This document shows, piece by piece, positions 1 through 13,034 of a DNA stretch of 64,000 nucleotides. The position numbers and the translations under genes were made by a program. The notes beneath the pieces are model-generated. The model had not been told where the DNA came from. It worked only from the letters and a program-made list of their open reading frames with translations, and ran no database searches. How positions within the stretch are numbered: the stretch's first letter is position 1; each line of letters begins with the position of its first letter. Source of the DNA: Sclerodactyla briareus (Eukaryota; Echinodermata; Holothuroidea; Dendrochirotida; Sclerodactylidae); contig JAODTK010005578.1 of NCBI GenBank assembly GCA_026419785.1, forward strand, positions 163,501 to 227,500, written 5' to 3'.

Positions 1-2080
1 GTAGGTTGTTATTTGCTGTTTCCAAAATATTTCTTTTTCACCTCCCATTGCCTTTAGTGACTTAAGAGGGCAACAGGAGAAAATATGGGATCATCGAACC
101 ACGTGACAACTTACGGCCGAATATGAAACCTGATATATACTTGCGGGAGAAGACATAGTCTTGACAGTTTCTCTAATAAGTGTTAGGTCATTACGTCCAT
201 CAAATGTTGACCAAAACTTATCAGTGATTAGTTAACAATCTTTAAAATTCGTAACTTTATAACCGAACATGCTATAATGAACATGAACTAAAGTTTGATT
301 GGCATAAATTTCAATGCACAATCATATGACAGTTAAATATTTTGGCTGGACTAGTCCTTTAATAAATCGTTGGTAGCGTAGATTGTAAGTACCTCCACTA
401 TTGATGAAAGAGAGGGAATGAAAAAAATCCGAGAACCCTACTGAACGGGTGTGTAGGTTCATACTACTTGCCACTGAGCAAAAATGATGGGAAGAAGGCA
501 CAAAAAAACACATTTTATCTCGCAAGGCATGTCAAGATTGATGGAGTATCAAGGCCACAACAATAGAACGACTTCTGTTGTAGGACCCTGGTGGAAATCT
601 CTATCAAGACCACTGTCAGCTCAGCACACGCTCGAAGAATAACATAATAAACGGCCAGGCGAGTAGTCGGTGGTTTTCGTGATTTCACGCGGGATAACCA
701 TTTAATAAAATCGCCCTCGAAATACGAGACTTGCTGGGTATCTATTTTTTATTTATGGTAACCCTACACCAATGTATGCAAACCACTCAGCAGGAATTGA
801 AACAAAAAACGTTTTTTGTTCGGAATGGTGCCACCCGGGACACTCAACGTGAGATTACATACATTCAGTACCGGTAGGTATAGGTGTCTTGGTGAGGTTT
901 TAAAAAACAACAAAAAAACTCATAAATTGCCATTCAACCGTGATGAAATTCCGACTATGGAGGTGTTTCAATGAACGGTAGTTGGTACACTGACCGCATG
1001 CTGCATGGGAAGACTATCGATCTTGAAAATTCTTAGACGCCTGCCCATATGACCCCAACGTCTTTAATGCTGTTATGATAAATGGCACGCCGTTATAGTA
1101 TAATACCCACTGAAAATGTCCCTCGATTCCTAAAAACGCGTGCAGAGCATCTACGCACTCGAATTAATCCATCATGTAATTCATAAGCCAATTAGGGGGG
1201 GGGGGGAAGTCGAAGTCGGCTCGACCTCTAAATTTCCATTTTGAGAACATAATGGTGTGTAAAGTTTTGCATTATTGGACACTGTTTGAGAGGTATTATG
1301 ACTTCCAGTACGGTTGCACGCCCGCGGCATGACAGTGGAAGAAAACTACAATATCCCTCATGTGGGTATGAAATGATCGCACACTATCAAACCAGACCAA
1401 GCCCAAACAGTTTTCGTGATTCCTTTGACTGAGCCTGGACGTTATCAGCTAAAGCATTATTAGGCCAACTTCACCTGCCTTACAAGATTTACAAATAGGG
1501 ATCATGTAGTACCCATTATGGGGATGTTTCCCCTGAACTGACCGTCCCCGGTCATAAAAAATCAAGAGGTTTCTTAGTATTCCCCATTAAAAAAAAACGC
1601 TGTCCATGCCAATTCCAACCTGATCGACGCAGGTAAGTCGGGACTAATCGTAGTTGTACAGGGGGGGGGACACAAAACATTTCAAGCAATGATTAAAGAA
1701 AGTTGTTGTTTTTTTTCGTTTTTTTAGTGACTACATCTGTGACCTCTTTGACTTCATTTGACATTTGACCTCATTTGCTGACCTATGACCTATGACCTCG
1801 GGGTCAATATTTGGGACGACCACAATTGTCTTGTTGCAACCAGCAATATCAACTGCACTGACGTACTGAACCCTGCTATCACATACGCTATGCTCTCTAA
1901 GGGGTTAAACAACCTCAAGACACTGATAAATTCCACCAAAAAAATCTTCATTTTTCTCTGCCTTCCAAAAATCGCCTCTCTCTGTCTAAGTTCGCGCCCG
2001 GCTTGTATTGACTCTGGACAACAGAAGCTTATCCCACTGTCTTCCCTTCATCGCTACATAGGATAACTTGCCCAAAATTC
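1..2080. other. AT-rich stretch, no gene recognised
   Basis: I see no conserved protein motif, RNA gene or clear repeat here. Two G runs (1195-1206 and 1661-1669) and short A/T runs are the only low-complexity features. The open frame at 1785-2066 has no motif I recognise. It lies just upstream of a LINE reverse-transcriptase fragment and may be eroded 5' sequence of that element. Confidence 0.5.
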
Positions 2081-2084
2081 CCAT

Positions 2085-2900
2085 ACACACTTCTTTCTTG
2101 GGCTCCTCGTGTTTCGCTCTTACCTTTGTGGTGAACTAATACTCTCCCGCAGTCGATGTGAGAGCCACCTCTTGTTAGTTCCCATTTAATAAAATTTGCA
2201 GATGACCTTAGTCGGTTTGATTAAAAAGGATGACGAGAGTGAATATCTGATGAAATAATCATTTCGTCGAATATGTACAAGAACTTCCGGGAGCTGATCT
2301 AAGAAAAAAAGAAATGATTATTGATATCCGACAGGGTCAAGAGTCAACCGAGAGGAGTGGGATCAAAGAAATCTGTAGAACACGTCACATCCTACAAATA
2401 TCTTGTGTTGTTTGATGATCAACTTGCTGACAGGAGCAAGATTGATATTGGTGAAGAGAATAAACCGCAGATTGTACTGTCTCTGTAGAATGAGGAAGTT
2501 TGACATTGACAGTCGTCCCCTACTATCTTCTATAACATCAGTCATTTGTAGTTTGATGGTATATGTATGACATGCTGGGTGGTTATGTGACTGCTAGAGA
2601 TAAGAAACGCAATAGATCATTTCATACAGGCTATCGTATTCGTGGGAGGGGATCAGCCCACAATGGAGCTTATGTACCAGCTGTCATTGATTCTAAGTTC
2701 GACGCTCCTTGCCGCGAGAGTCACCCTCGTTTCTCCTCTTAAAGCAGTGCATATCCCCTCGGAGTGGGCGATGATGCCCCCCGAATGCAGTTTCCTCCAA
2801 CGTCACAAATCTTCTTCCATTCTTCCATCCCTCAGTGCATAAGGATCTTTAATCGTCGTTTTAAGTCCTGCTTTATCTTTACTCCGCTCTTGCAGCTTTA
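2085..2900 (+). mobile_element. LINE retrotransposon fragment, reverse-transcriptase palm to C-terminus
   Basis: Translation on the + strand, moving between frames, gives the order expected of a non-LTR reverse transcriptase. There is an eroded 'PQG...LSPLLF' block near 2090-2130, then KFADDLS (the RT catalytic FADD box) near 2197-2217. Next come KKxEMIIDIRQ near 2300-2340, a TSYKYLG-like block near 2385-2405, LYCLRKLRxFDIDSR near 2475-2515 and a Cys-Trp-Gly-Gly block near 2568-2582. The tail block 'HPL-SEWAMMP' near 2750-2785, ending in an Ile-Phe-Asn-Arg-Arg-Phe-Lys-Ser motif near 2845-2870, is typical of LINE C-termini. Frame changes and stops show it is dead or badly sequenced. No endonuclease domain is visible, so it is 5'-truncated, as LINE copies usually are. 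The clade was not determined. Confidence 0.75.
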
Positions 2901-3018
2901 AAACTTATATTTTAAGACTGAAGTATGCGAGCTTATATGTTTTTGTACCTTTGATTGATTGTATCGACGCCCTACTCTCTGGATGTGAAAACTTTGTAAA
3001 TATACCACTTCCGGGAAA

Positions 3019-3793
3019 CAGGGGCGGATCCAGGAATTTCAAAAGAGCGGGGGCCAACTTGGCTCCAGCGAAGAGAATGGCAGTCCAACCTTTTCCACCT
3101 CATCCTACCCCCCACGACTCCTACCAGTTTTCATTTCACTTTATTTTCAAATTTTCTCTCGAAGTTGATCAAATTTTTTATTTTTTCTGGATTCTGAAAT
3201 ATGGATTTGAAATAACTTCTCATCACTCAAATCAGCTTCAGTCAGATAGGGTTGAATACTGTTTTGCATTTTTTCAACTATACATCGCTTCTCACGGAAT
3301 CTCGCCGGGGAGTATACTGTCCTTTCACCCCCATCTATTGTTTAGATACAGGGTATTAACCCCTTTAACAATGAAGGAAAACTTGAGGGAGAAAAAATTC
3401 AACCATGGGTCTTCTGAATGTAGAGAGCCTATGTGTAAGCTTCTGAGCCTGTTAGGTGAATTAAGAGACAGTCGGCTAATAGCAATTGGCTGCGGTTTAC
3501 TCACATATTGCTCGTGGCATGGACATTGCAGTATGAGGGTGGATGTACACGAAAGCGGCCGGCAAGCGCGCGAAGCGCGCCAAATTTTCGAGGTTCACAC
3601 GGAAGATGCCTATATGGGACAGAGAATGTATTACCAATACACTTTATCCCATTGATAGTGTAAACCTCACCCCCCCCTACAAAAGTAAGTGTTTAAAACA
3701 TTATTTACAGAATTTAATTGGGGGGAAATGGGGGAAAATTTTTTTTTCCATCGGGGCAAATGGCCTGCCCTGCGTCGTGTGGTGCCGACCCTG
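3019..3793. mobile_element. Non-autonomous DNA transposon, CAGGGGCGGATCC type
   Basis: The segment starts with CAGGGGCGGATCCAGGAATT and ends with GTGCCGACCCTG. The ends therefore form a short imperfect inverted repeat (CAGGG...CCCTG). Inside, near 3560-3585, is the self-complementary GCGCGCGAAGCGCGC box common in this kind of element in aquatic animal genomes. A G run and T run lie near the right end at 3720-3750. I find no transposase coding sequence and no clear target-site duplication, so the superfamily is not assigned. The open frame at 2951-3655 runs through the left end and is not a gene. Confidence 0.6.
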
Positions 3794-3854
3794 AATATAG
3801 TACAAGTGACACATGAGACCACAATAACAATGCCACAGAGAGGAAAAACAATTT

Positions 3855-4105
3855 AGAGCGCGGAAGCGCGCAATTTATTCCGGGTATGTAACATTTGTAA
3901 AGGGGTATGTCTTATGTCGGGAACATTTTGCACCCAGATGAATTCCATAGCGGGGAAAGGGGGAGGGGGGGGGGGCGGCACTCACCCAGAAGCACCTGGA
4001 TCCCAATTTTGGTAGATAGAAGCCATTGGTGTTTTGAAAAGCTCCGACCCAAAAGGGGGTCCGGACCCCTGGACACCTCCCCTCCCGCGCACGCTTACTG
4101 TAATA
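3855..4105. repeat. Second GC-rich transposon-like fragment
   Basis: Just right of the 3019-3793 element lies another GCGCGGAAGCGCGC palindrome (3859-3872). A G-rich block follows at 3955-3976, then a block of repeated GGGGTCCGGACCCCTGGAC character at 4050-4085. The palindrome and G/C-run style match the neighbouring element, so this is probably a second, truncated or nested, member. The ends are not resolved. Confidence 0.4.
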
Positions 4106-4529
4106 CCCAATATAACCATCTCAAGGTCTATCGGGTTACGTTTGTGTCAACAACTTCAAGAGTGGTACTTTGTTTTAGCGAGTCAACATATGGCAGGCGA
4201 TTCCTTCCAACCGAACAATTTGTAGCGTACAACGCAGAGTGCAGTGGGTTTAGCAAGTTGGCATACTATATTTGGTTTTGTGGGAGAAGAGACGATAGTC
4301 AGGTTCAGAGTAGGCCACGCTTCGAAAATCATCTTGGGACAGATTGCTGATGTGTGATTTAAAAGTTCCCGGTTCTTAATGAAATGTTTAGATCTCTCCT
4401 CTATGCAAATACTCAGTTGCATGTAGTTACTCGCATAGTCAAAGGCTATTGTTCGAGGTTCCGAGATGCGACTTTCCGGCGGTCACCCTGAATTATTCAT
4501 CTTCAAGAACAGCTGCAGGATAATTATAA

Positions 4530-5080
4530 AGAAGCTAATATATTAGCTGGAGAAAAACTGAATGCGTCAGTCCAAACACAAAGTTCGTACGCCTTCCATA
4601 GTTACAGTCTTTTGAAGTTTGTGCATGTGTATTGCGCAGATTGAAAAGCATGTCCATCATGCAATGATACATGATGTCAGATGCCCACCATGCGAAGAAA
4701 CACATTCTTAGTTTTCTATTGAAATATGACACGTTCTTCTCACTGCGAAAAGCATTACGTCCTGGGAGAGGGTTACTGCAGTGGCTGGTAGGTGTTGAGG
4801 TCCTTTGTGAGAGAAAGACAACAAGACGTCTGCTAGTGTGGGCTTAATCAACAAAATGAAACAACGAAAAACATAACATAATTAACTGTGTTGTCCATGT
4901 GTGACGTCCATTCGTTATTGCTCAATTGTGATCTTCCCAATTTCTCGGCATAATGAACCAACTTTGAAACTGAGAACTCACATAGGCAACATCTATTTGA
5001 AATGGGTTGGGAACTACATTTTTTCCATTCCCCACCACTGTTGCATTCAATCCTGCAGTTGTCTTTATTAACCACTATGA
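4530..5080. repeat. Diverged dispersed repeat, related to 28015-28390
   Basis: The block starting GCTGGAGAAAAACTGAATGC (about 4537) has a diverged counterpart at 28031 (GCTGGAGAAAAACTAAACGC). About 300 bases further on, both have an 'AACAAAATGAAACA' block (near 4850 and near 28303). The order and spacing agree, so these look like two copies of one interspersed repeat. No coding motif or terminal structure is visible. Confidence 0.45.
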
Positions 5081-5175
5081 ATTAGGTATTATTGGACCTA
5101 TAGTTTTTCATTCACACCCTGTTGTATCCGAGTCTGCAGTTGTTCTTTATTAACCACTGTGATTAGGCATGTCGT
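5050..5175. repeat. Two-copy tandem duplication of about 80 bases
   Basis: The phrase TGCAGTTGT(C)TTTATTAACCACT occurs at about 5053-5075 and again at about 5133-5157. Both copies continue with ATGAATTAGG/GTGATTAGGC and a TATTATTG block. Confidence 0.6.
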
Positions 5176-5599
5176 ATTATTGAGGAGCCATACTAGTTTC
5201 AAGTTTTATTTACCAACTCTGTGATAATAAGACAGCATATGACTACAGTACCGGAAAATTATAATATTAAATATACAGTCTGGAGAGATAAGATAAATCT
5301 TGAGTGGAGGACCCTAAAAAATAAGATGATACTTTTCTAGTCCGGCCCTGACCTTAACAAAACAAATCTATACATTATGAAATAGGATACACTTAGAAAA
5401 AGATAGCAATTGGGGGGGGGGGGGGAATGGACAAAATTGTATAGAGTGGGTTGTGTGAGGGGTATTCCTTCTGTAACTCCATATTAACATCACAATACTT
5501 ATCCACGATCACATGCATGTATTAGGAATATAATGGTTAGAAGCTGTTGTTTTCTGCCTATATCTGCGTTTAAAGAGGGATAAGGAAACTTTTGTTCAA

Positions 5600-6870
5600 T
5601 TCGTCATCTAGCGATTCTCAAAGGTGAACCCAGTACTCTTATATGGGTGGTATTACGAACATTTCTGGAATAGGAGTGGCTTAAGTGATGCCTATACCGA
5701 TTGCTGTATTCGTGCTTGAGAGAGTTTTTTGTGAATACCAATTGTCGAAAACTCCTGGTAACACACCCATATGAAATCTGTAAAGAAATATCCCAAGTTG
5801 TAATTATATAGAGCAAGCAAACAAGGTGAGAGCTTTGAGCTCACCAACAAGGGTAAGCATGGCAAGAATAATGGAGGCGTTACAGCCTTGCGAATCACAC
5901 GCTTTTGTAAAATATACAAATTATTAAGAAGCGTACTGTTCGTGCGCCACCATAATAGAAGAGTATTTAGGTGCGGAAGTCCAATGCATTGTACAGGGTA
6001 AGTATGCATTCCTCGTAATACATTTTTAGCCGATTTATAATTCCATTGGTCTTTGAAATTTTTGTACTTATGGCATTCACATGCTACCCCATTCAAATTT
6101 CTCATCGATTGTATTCTACGAAGGTTGTGGTAAGGGATGCTTTATAGATGTCCATCTCATGAAATTGACACAGTGCTTGTGTCATTAACTCTATTATCAA
6201 AAATCATACGCTTTGTTTTTCAGAGATTTAGTGATAGTCTATTTATTCGAAGCCAGTTCGTATTTGGGCAAATTCTGGGGTTTATGTACGTAATTTAGCG
6301 TATCTTTTAAATTTTTTATTTTGGTAAAAAACAGTGTTGTCATCTGCAAAAAGAATGAAGTTGGATTTATTAGAAAGAATTGGAATATCATTAACGTAAA
6401 GAATGAAGAGTAGAGGTCCTAAGATAGAAAACCTTGTAGTACACCTATATTGCTTAGAGAAATTCTAGAGGAGCAATTTTCAAAATGCTACATACTGCGA
6501 GCGATCTTCAGATAACTTTTAAACCAATTGTGTGCTGTTCACGAATCCGTATGCATATAATTTATGGGATAGTATACTATGATTAATTGTATAGAATGTT
6601 TGGATAAGTCAATAAGAGGGCTGCCGTGTTTGTTCTATTCTCCAACCATTTGAAATCTGGTCAACAGGTTTTTTTTAAAGCAGCCATATAGGTGGAATAA
6701 TTTTACGAAAACCGTACTGGCGGGAGTAGAAGGGGGTATGTCGTATTGGGTTATGGAATTTATTGAAACCTATCATATGCTAATCGCTCAAAAAATTTTT
6801 GTGAGGAGAAAAGTGAGAAGCCGCTAATTCGAATACAGCTTGGGGTCCCAACCGTTCTTAAAATTGGGAC
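5600..6870 (-). mobile_element. LINE retrotransposon fragment with reverse transcriptase, minus strand
   Basis: Read on the minus strand from about 6860 down to 5600, the frames give consecutive RT blocks. These are a FSKIFEKLxYDRF block near 6830-6760, an 'INHSILSHKLYAYGF' block near 6590-6540 and a WFKSYL block near 6525-6505. Then come GVLQG...ILGPLLFILYVNDI near 6450-6390 and the catalytic FADDNTVF near 6350-6325. The C-terminal region (6105-5604) has LNNLYILQKRVIR and a block resembling 'HMGVLPGVFDNWYSQ', as seen in CR1/Jockey-group LINEs. Several frame changes interrupt it, so it is a fossil or indel-damaged copy. No endonuclease domain was found, and the exact clade is not determined. 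Confidence 0.8.
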
Positions 6871-6879
6871 AACTTAGGC

Positions 6880-7955
6880 AATCTTTTACGGGCTTGGAAG
6901 ACGCCATTCTGAAAATGATCGCATTTATTATTTAGTAAAATAGGTGCAATAATATCATCAATGGTATATTAAGGATTTTTCGTTTAGTATGTGGTCACAA
7001 CAAGGCCGGGTCTTTTTTCCATCTTTTTAGGCTTCAATATAGCGAGAACGAACCTATAGTGACATGTTTTGGAGAGCACAATATGGGACGAATATTACCC
7101 TGATACACAATCCCTTGATTGTATTTCCAATTACCAATTAAGTCCTAAACATGGAGAAGGCCTTCTGCGAGAAAAATCAGAGGAACAAGTACTGTTGAGC
7201 TGCTTATCATCCAGCACGCGATTCAACTACCAAATGAATAGTTAACTGATCCTGTTAAGGGCGAGGCAAATATTCATTTTCTCCTCAATTACCACAATGT
7301 AATTCACGAAAACGCAACCGGGCATGACAACCCCCAAGTTGCGTGATATGAAAAGGCCTATTTTAACAAGAGTAGTTTAGAGACATACACTGTATCCACT
7401 AGGCGCGTGCGATTTACTTCATAATCACATTCATAGGCTTAGGCCTAGGGGCACTTTTGTGTTGGCAGCGAATGTTAGTCCATGGGCTAGTGTCCTGTTC
7501 TGTGTTCGAGTGACTAACTGTGTTACTATAGTGTCCTTTAGCTGTTAGACCTTGTGACGGTCTGTTGTCACTAATATTTTCACTTATCGTTGTGTTTCCG
7601 CTGTTTGAAAATGTAAGGTTTTCCTCAACGCTTTGCAATACTTTATAGTAAAAACCGAACTGACTGTCCTGAAGTAGGTTGTTCGTTTATTCAGTCATGA
7701 TTATACTGAATATCAAATCGCCAGTTGCATAAAAAAATGAATATATGCCTACCGATTAGTACTATGCTGGCTTAGATATAGGTCCCTTAGATTCTGAATT
7801 AATAGATTCTGTTTCTGTTGGTAGATCTATGTTTGTTTTCAAACTGAATGGTTGTTTCATGTAGGCCTACATAAATCCTTGGATAATCAAGAAGTAACTT
7901 TGCACTTAAAAATTGCAGCAGTTAAGCGATTTGATAAAGCTAACCCCATTTCCTC
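6880..7955. other. No gene recognised
   Basis: There are only short open frames without motifs. The minus-strand frame at 7414-7638 (74 codons, Ser/Asn/Thr-rich) has no recognisable domain and no splice context that I can support. Confidence 0.4.
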
Positions 7956-7959
7956 GTTG

Positions 7960-8640
7960 ACACATTGACCCTTGACCTGGCGGTGGATAGACATTCACAT
8001 ATATATAATATCCCGGTAATAATCCTACAGGTCCATGCCATTTTTATTCCTTGCCGAATGCAAATGAATCTAAAATCCGTGTGTATGTGTGTGTGTGTCT
8101 GTGTGTGTGTGACACCCCTTGTCAGCACGATATCAAAGAACGCAAGCATGTATTTTTTTTTTTAGTTAAATTGAGTATTTGGGCCTGGACAGATAGATGA
8201 GAGGATTACCCCTATTTTTTTGCCAGTTTCAAGGTCAGTCAAGGTCACGAGAGGGCAAAGTTCAAGAAGCTTGTCAGCACGATATCTGAAGAACGCACCA
8301 TGTAGTAAGTTCAATGTAATTAAGTGGGTTTGACGATGGTGAGGAGAACCCTATGCTTCTTGTGTTTTTCATGTCATTTAAGGTCAACCATAGGACAATC
8401 CTTATATTTCTTGGCGACAGAACATTTTAGAGGGATGATGTTCGTCTTGGCTACTACATCTGCTGATCTACTTTACCTCGATTTCACCTTTTGACCCGTT
8501 TTGACCTTGTGATTTTTCTTCTTGAGTGCTACTTTTTTGTGATGACCAGATTCGTCTTTTGAGACAAAGCATAAAGTGGAATTAGATTAATGTAATACGA
8601 CACTCCTATCACGAGCTATCCCAAGGAACGCACATGTGTG
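7960..8640. repeat. Diverged tandem repeat with (GT)n block
   Basis: A (GT)n tract at about 8078-8112 is followed by CTTGTCAGCACGATATC-AAGAACGCA (about 8119-8145). That block recurs at about 8270-8297 and, more diverged, at about 8603-8632. The intervening blocks share 'GGTCA' phrases and 'AGTTAAATTGAGT/AGTTCAATGTAATTAAGTG'. This is a short, eroded array, possibly one that tends to sit beside GT/CA microsatellites like the 14-15.7 kb array. Confidence 0.55.
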
Positions 8641-8649
8641 AAAAGGACC

Positions 8650-11600
8650 AGACAGCCTAAACTCACTGGATGTGCAACATTGGGCACCAAGCATTATAGA
8701 TGATGTTGCAATACTGTTTTGTTCGTCCAGGCGAACTGCATGTAGTTCCGCTATGCATGGAAGCCTATATTTTGTTTGAACTTATGAAATATTTTGAGTG
8801 GCCACCTGTCACTCAGCACTTTAAGATGCTTGTGTCAAGATAAAGAAAAAAATGACATAATGTGCCCATTGACCCGATAAATATTCCTAAGGCAGGGGTA
8901 TGTGATACCCAATTTGAAAAAAAACCTGCACTTTTAGATGCCACCCAAGTGAAAGTGTGTAGACATTACTGTAAATACACCGTAGAACTCCCAATATGTC
9001 ACCCCTTTCATGTACCCACAATATTCCCTGGACGAACCGTGAATATGTCGTTGTGCACTGCAGTAATGAGCATAATATCCTTCACCCATGTTATCCTATA
9101 GTCAACAGTGGTTTTGTGTTATCACTGGTTCCCTCAGTCTTGAAGACACACCTGTGAACTTGCAATGTTTTCTCTTTGTGGTTAAGCCTCTCAGTGTTTC
9201 CCCGCCTACTCGAACTCCCAGTGGCCTATGTCAAATTTTGATGATTTTTTATGGCATTCTCACAAAAGGCCAATCGAAAAAAGTTAATTTAAAAGGGCAC
9301 CACTAGATGTGATATAGGCAGAGTGTGTGGTGGGTGCCCCGTCCCCCTGACAGGTTTCACAGGGAAGAAAAGCCTGAAATAACAGGAGGTGGTGCCAGCG
9401 AAACTTCTGTTTGATACACTGTTGCCAACAATAGCGGTACATGTGACCCTCTCACCCGGTGACCCAGAACGCAAAATCGACCCCAGCACACCGGGACGTA
9501 CCCCACCACCCCCACCCCACTTCATCACGAAGGTCTCCGCACAAAATTGCAACTATCGAGTTTGATCGAGTTGGGCTCAACTGTAGATGAAATTTCCTGA
9601 AGGCCTCAGTGAAAATTAGCATTTCAGATGGCACTCCAAACCTGTGTAAAATAATATAAGAATAATAATAGAATAATAATAAGCTAATAATAATAATAAA
9701 AGTAATAATAATAATAATATAAAAATTTTTTAAACTGTTTTAAAATTTTTTTAAATGTCTCCAAAAACCTATTAGACAAGGGAACAGAAATATTTTAACA
9801 TCTGGGACATTGACAGAATACCCGTATTTAATACCTACTAGCCCTGCTCGAAAAGAATACGCTTGTCATCGTGGAAACCTCTGATCAGACCATACTGGCA
9901 TCACTGGTTATACTTGAAATGCTTGTTGCTTCAACCCCCTCCTGTGTTGTTTGGTCAGTCAAAGCTTATCTGAGGTTCCACCGGAGAGGATCGATGTCTG
10001 GAATAGCCCCTCAACCAATACCTACCCACAAGTCCGGAGTCGTATATTTTACAATAAATGTTCTATCTATCCTATTTATGCTTTGTATTACGGCACAAAC
10101 AGCCCATAATTTGCGTTAATTTACGCAAAAAACTGTTGTTCCTGGCAAAGTCGGTTATTTTGAAATCACCGGAGGTCAAATTTGCATCCTTTTTGTGCAG
10201 TGCATTTTTACAAACTGTCCAGAATTTAATATACTTGGTGAATTGGGGTCATTTGTACTCCACAAATAGTAGGAGGAGGGGAGGGCAGAGAGGTACAGGT
10301 TAATAATTCCCCATTTTGAATTCCAATCGTGCGACTATTAGAAAAAGAATTTCACGTGACCCGACAATATCTAATAGGGGCAATACAAGTTTTCTGGTTT
10401 GGCCTTAAGTAGACTACCTGTCAACTATTCAATATCGCGACCACAGTTGTGTGTCCTTGTTAATATCATTTTTTACCTTTTTCTTTTTCCACTTGAGCAA
10501 ATGTTTTCTATGCGAAATTATTTCAGGAATTCCCCCACATTCCTGAAATCAGTGTTAGCTCTATGGGGTTGGCTAGTCACCAGAGTCTGTGTCCCGGAAT
10601 GTTGCACTCACCTGAGTGGCCTGCATTACATGCATTAGATGAAAGTCGGCTAGTTTTCATACACACTAAACTATGACATGACCTAACCACTACTCTTTCA
10701 AACATGTTTCCGCAACAATCAAGGTCAGGTATGGGGCTACTTGATTTCCACAGTTGCACTGTTTGACTACAACCTGTCGAGCGTCTCCAATGTATAATCA
10801 CAGCATGAGTGGGACAAGTTTTGGCTTGTTGGCATATTCAATAACCTTCAGTGGGTGCGCCGCTGCTGTGAACATATTTTGTACGAAATTCCATGTTTAG
10901 AAGTGCTCCCAGCTTATGAAAGCGTTTGCTATCCTTGTGAACTTCACGACACATACACCACGTATGTTTAGCAGGAGGTCCCGGGCACGAATCGATGATG
11001 ACAAGTATTGCAGTCCTGGGGTAAAACGTATCCTACAGACAGACACTGCCGTCGTTCTCATTCTACCAGGATGATCCTGTACCGACTGATTCAGCTGAGA
11101 CTGTCACAGAGTGCTACAAATGATCTGGTAGTCATTTGCAGCTACGCAATCTGCCGGTCACGGTCCAATTCCTATTTCTCTCTCCAGTTGTTATGCATTT
11201 CCACGCGGTCACCCAGGAAATCCACTGCACTAACCCCTCCGGTAAATATATATCATTTGTTAGGATAAGAGACAACAGTTGTGCTGTGCCGGATTCCCAC
11301 AGCTTCCGGTGAAAAACCACCCCCCCCCCCCACCCCCTCCATTACCTACCTATCGAGAAGTTACAATAGTGATGTAGTCGAGGATCGGTCTTGAATGTCG
11401 CGAAATTGTCTGGTCTCGAATTTGAGAACGTCATCTAACGTAGCGAGTCCAATTTGGAGCCTTTAATTTTGCCTCATCAGGTCCGGACTGCAACGCTGGG
11501 GCTTAAAACAACGATGAAAGGACCGCTGTCAGGCAAAACTGGAAGAAATTAACAGGCTCTACCAAAAATGTTGAGGATGTTTTGTGACTAGAAAAAAAAA

Positions 11601-12330
11601 AACGATCTGAGTGGGGTGTCGAAAAAAGGGGACTATCACCGGTAAACGGTAAACACACACCCGAACCAACTTGATAACTCTATCTACTAAAAGTGAAACA
11701 CAGACACTTGGTCTATAATCGCGTTGTCACTCAGTCTACAAAACCTTCAATTAAACAGTCAGTCGTGAACAAATTCCTTAGAAAAATCTCGCCAATAGGC
11801 GATCCTCCCCAGTCTTATCCCTCGTTAGATGAGTTTTGGAGGTGGCAAACTACAACGGTCTCAACTATTTTGCACGAATTTATTCAGAAGTGATGTTCGA
11901 ATTGGCTAGCGAAGAACAAAATAAAATAGGCCCTGCCTTCATGATACTCCCATTATAGGCGTTAGCCTCTGGTTATGTCTATGACCGGGTCAGCCCAACG
12001 TTAGAATATAAGTGGACCAACGTTAGGACATTACCAGTACCCAGAGGGCGTACGGTATGCAGCCCTTACGGCTTCTCTCGAGGGCGAAGTCTTGTATCCG
12101 GTTTTGCATTATGTGCAGCCAGGTGGAATATAGCATCAGCGGTAATCCGAAAGTTGTTCTTAATATAGATTCAGAGTTATTAACCATGCTTTAAATAGTA
12201 TGAGGAATCCTGAAATTCTGATTTACCGATTTCAGGCTGAGGGAAAATAAATTGCAGAGGGAGGTCCTTCCATGACTGCCATTGGCAACTTAACTCAAGT
12301 ATGTGGTTAGTGTTACGCCTCCAGCTGGTT
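8650..12330. other. Long stretch without recognisable gene; AAT microsatellite and C run
   Basis: An (AAT/AATAAT)n microsatellite lies at about 9652-9722 and a 12-base C run at 11320-11331. The remaining open frames (60-87 codons) on both strands show no family motif. I see no convincing splice-flanked exon. Confidence 0.45.
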
Positions 12331-12339
12331 AATATACAG

Positions 12340-13030
12340 ATCAGTGATGCTTACGAGGCAAAGTTGGCATGTCGTGAATGCGGACGAGTTCAACAATGTG
12401 GAGTGCCTAATTAATGATGTACTAAGTGCACGTGATAAGACTATGAGTGATCTAATTCTGTTGGTCCTAAAGAGCTGCTATGATTTACTGACCACAGCTT
12501 CGGTCTACACAGCGCAAGCATCGTTTGGTAGATATCGTTTTCATTTGATGGTGCAGATCTCCACCTTTGGGCAAAATACAACGGGTGACGATTGGGTAAA
12601 CCATGTCGAGAGCTGTGGCACTCGATTGTGGCGTTCCACAGGGCTCGGTATTGGGACCAGTCTTGTTTAGTCTATACCCCTGAATACACATCCATTTTGT
12701 CACACCACAGCTAAATCATATGTTATATGCGGATGACACTCAAGCTTTCTGTCCCGTAAGATTTGTTTTTTGTAAGAGGGAAACCTCCTGTTGGAAGATC
12801 GATCAAAGATGTCGGCTGCTAAGCGGCTTACCCTGGACCAAGTGCTAGATCGAAGTCATTCACTTCACTAATAGGTTTGGAGATAAATCCTCATTGTCTC
12901 CCGCGGTTGTATCCAGATTGATGATGTCAGCATCGCTCCTCTAATAGTGCTCGTAATCTGCTGCCATACTCATGTTGCCAACATATGCAATTCGGCAACT
13001 TTTGCTCTATGACAAATAGTCAAAGTTCGT
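12340..13030 (+). mobile_element. LINE (CR1/L2-group) reverse-transcriptase fragment
   Basis: The + strand, across frames, gives an L2/CR1-style RT core. Near 12618-12675 is LDCGVPQGSVLGPVLFSLY (RT block 4). It is followed near 12718-12750 by the catalytic HMLYADDTQ box. Downstream (12930-13020) there are weak traces of the C-terminal 'ARNLGV...' and 'HVANICNSATFAL' type connection blocks. Upstream (12480-12610) RT fingers are suggested but eroded. At least two frame changes separate these blocks, so there is no intact ORF. A 'YADD' box after a 'GVPQGS' box is diagnostic of non-LTR RT; the clade is an inference. Confidence 0.75.
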
Positions 13031-13034
13031 AACA

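Noticed and set aside
2951-3655. 234-codon plus-strand open frame
   Set aside because: It runs across the left end of a CAGGGGCGGATCC transposon and its GC palindrome, and shows no domain.
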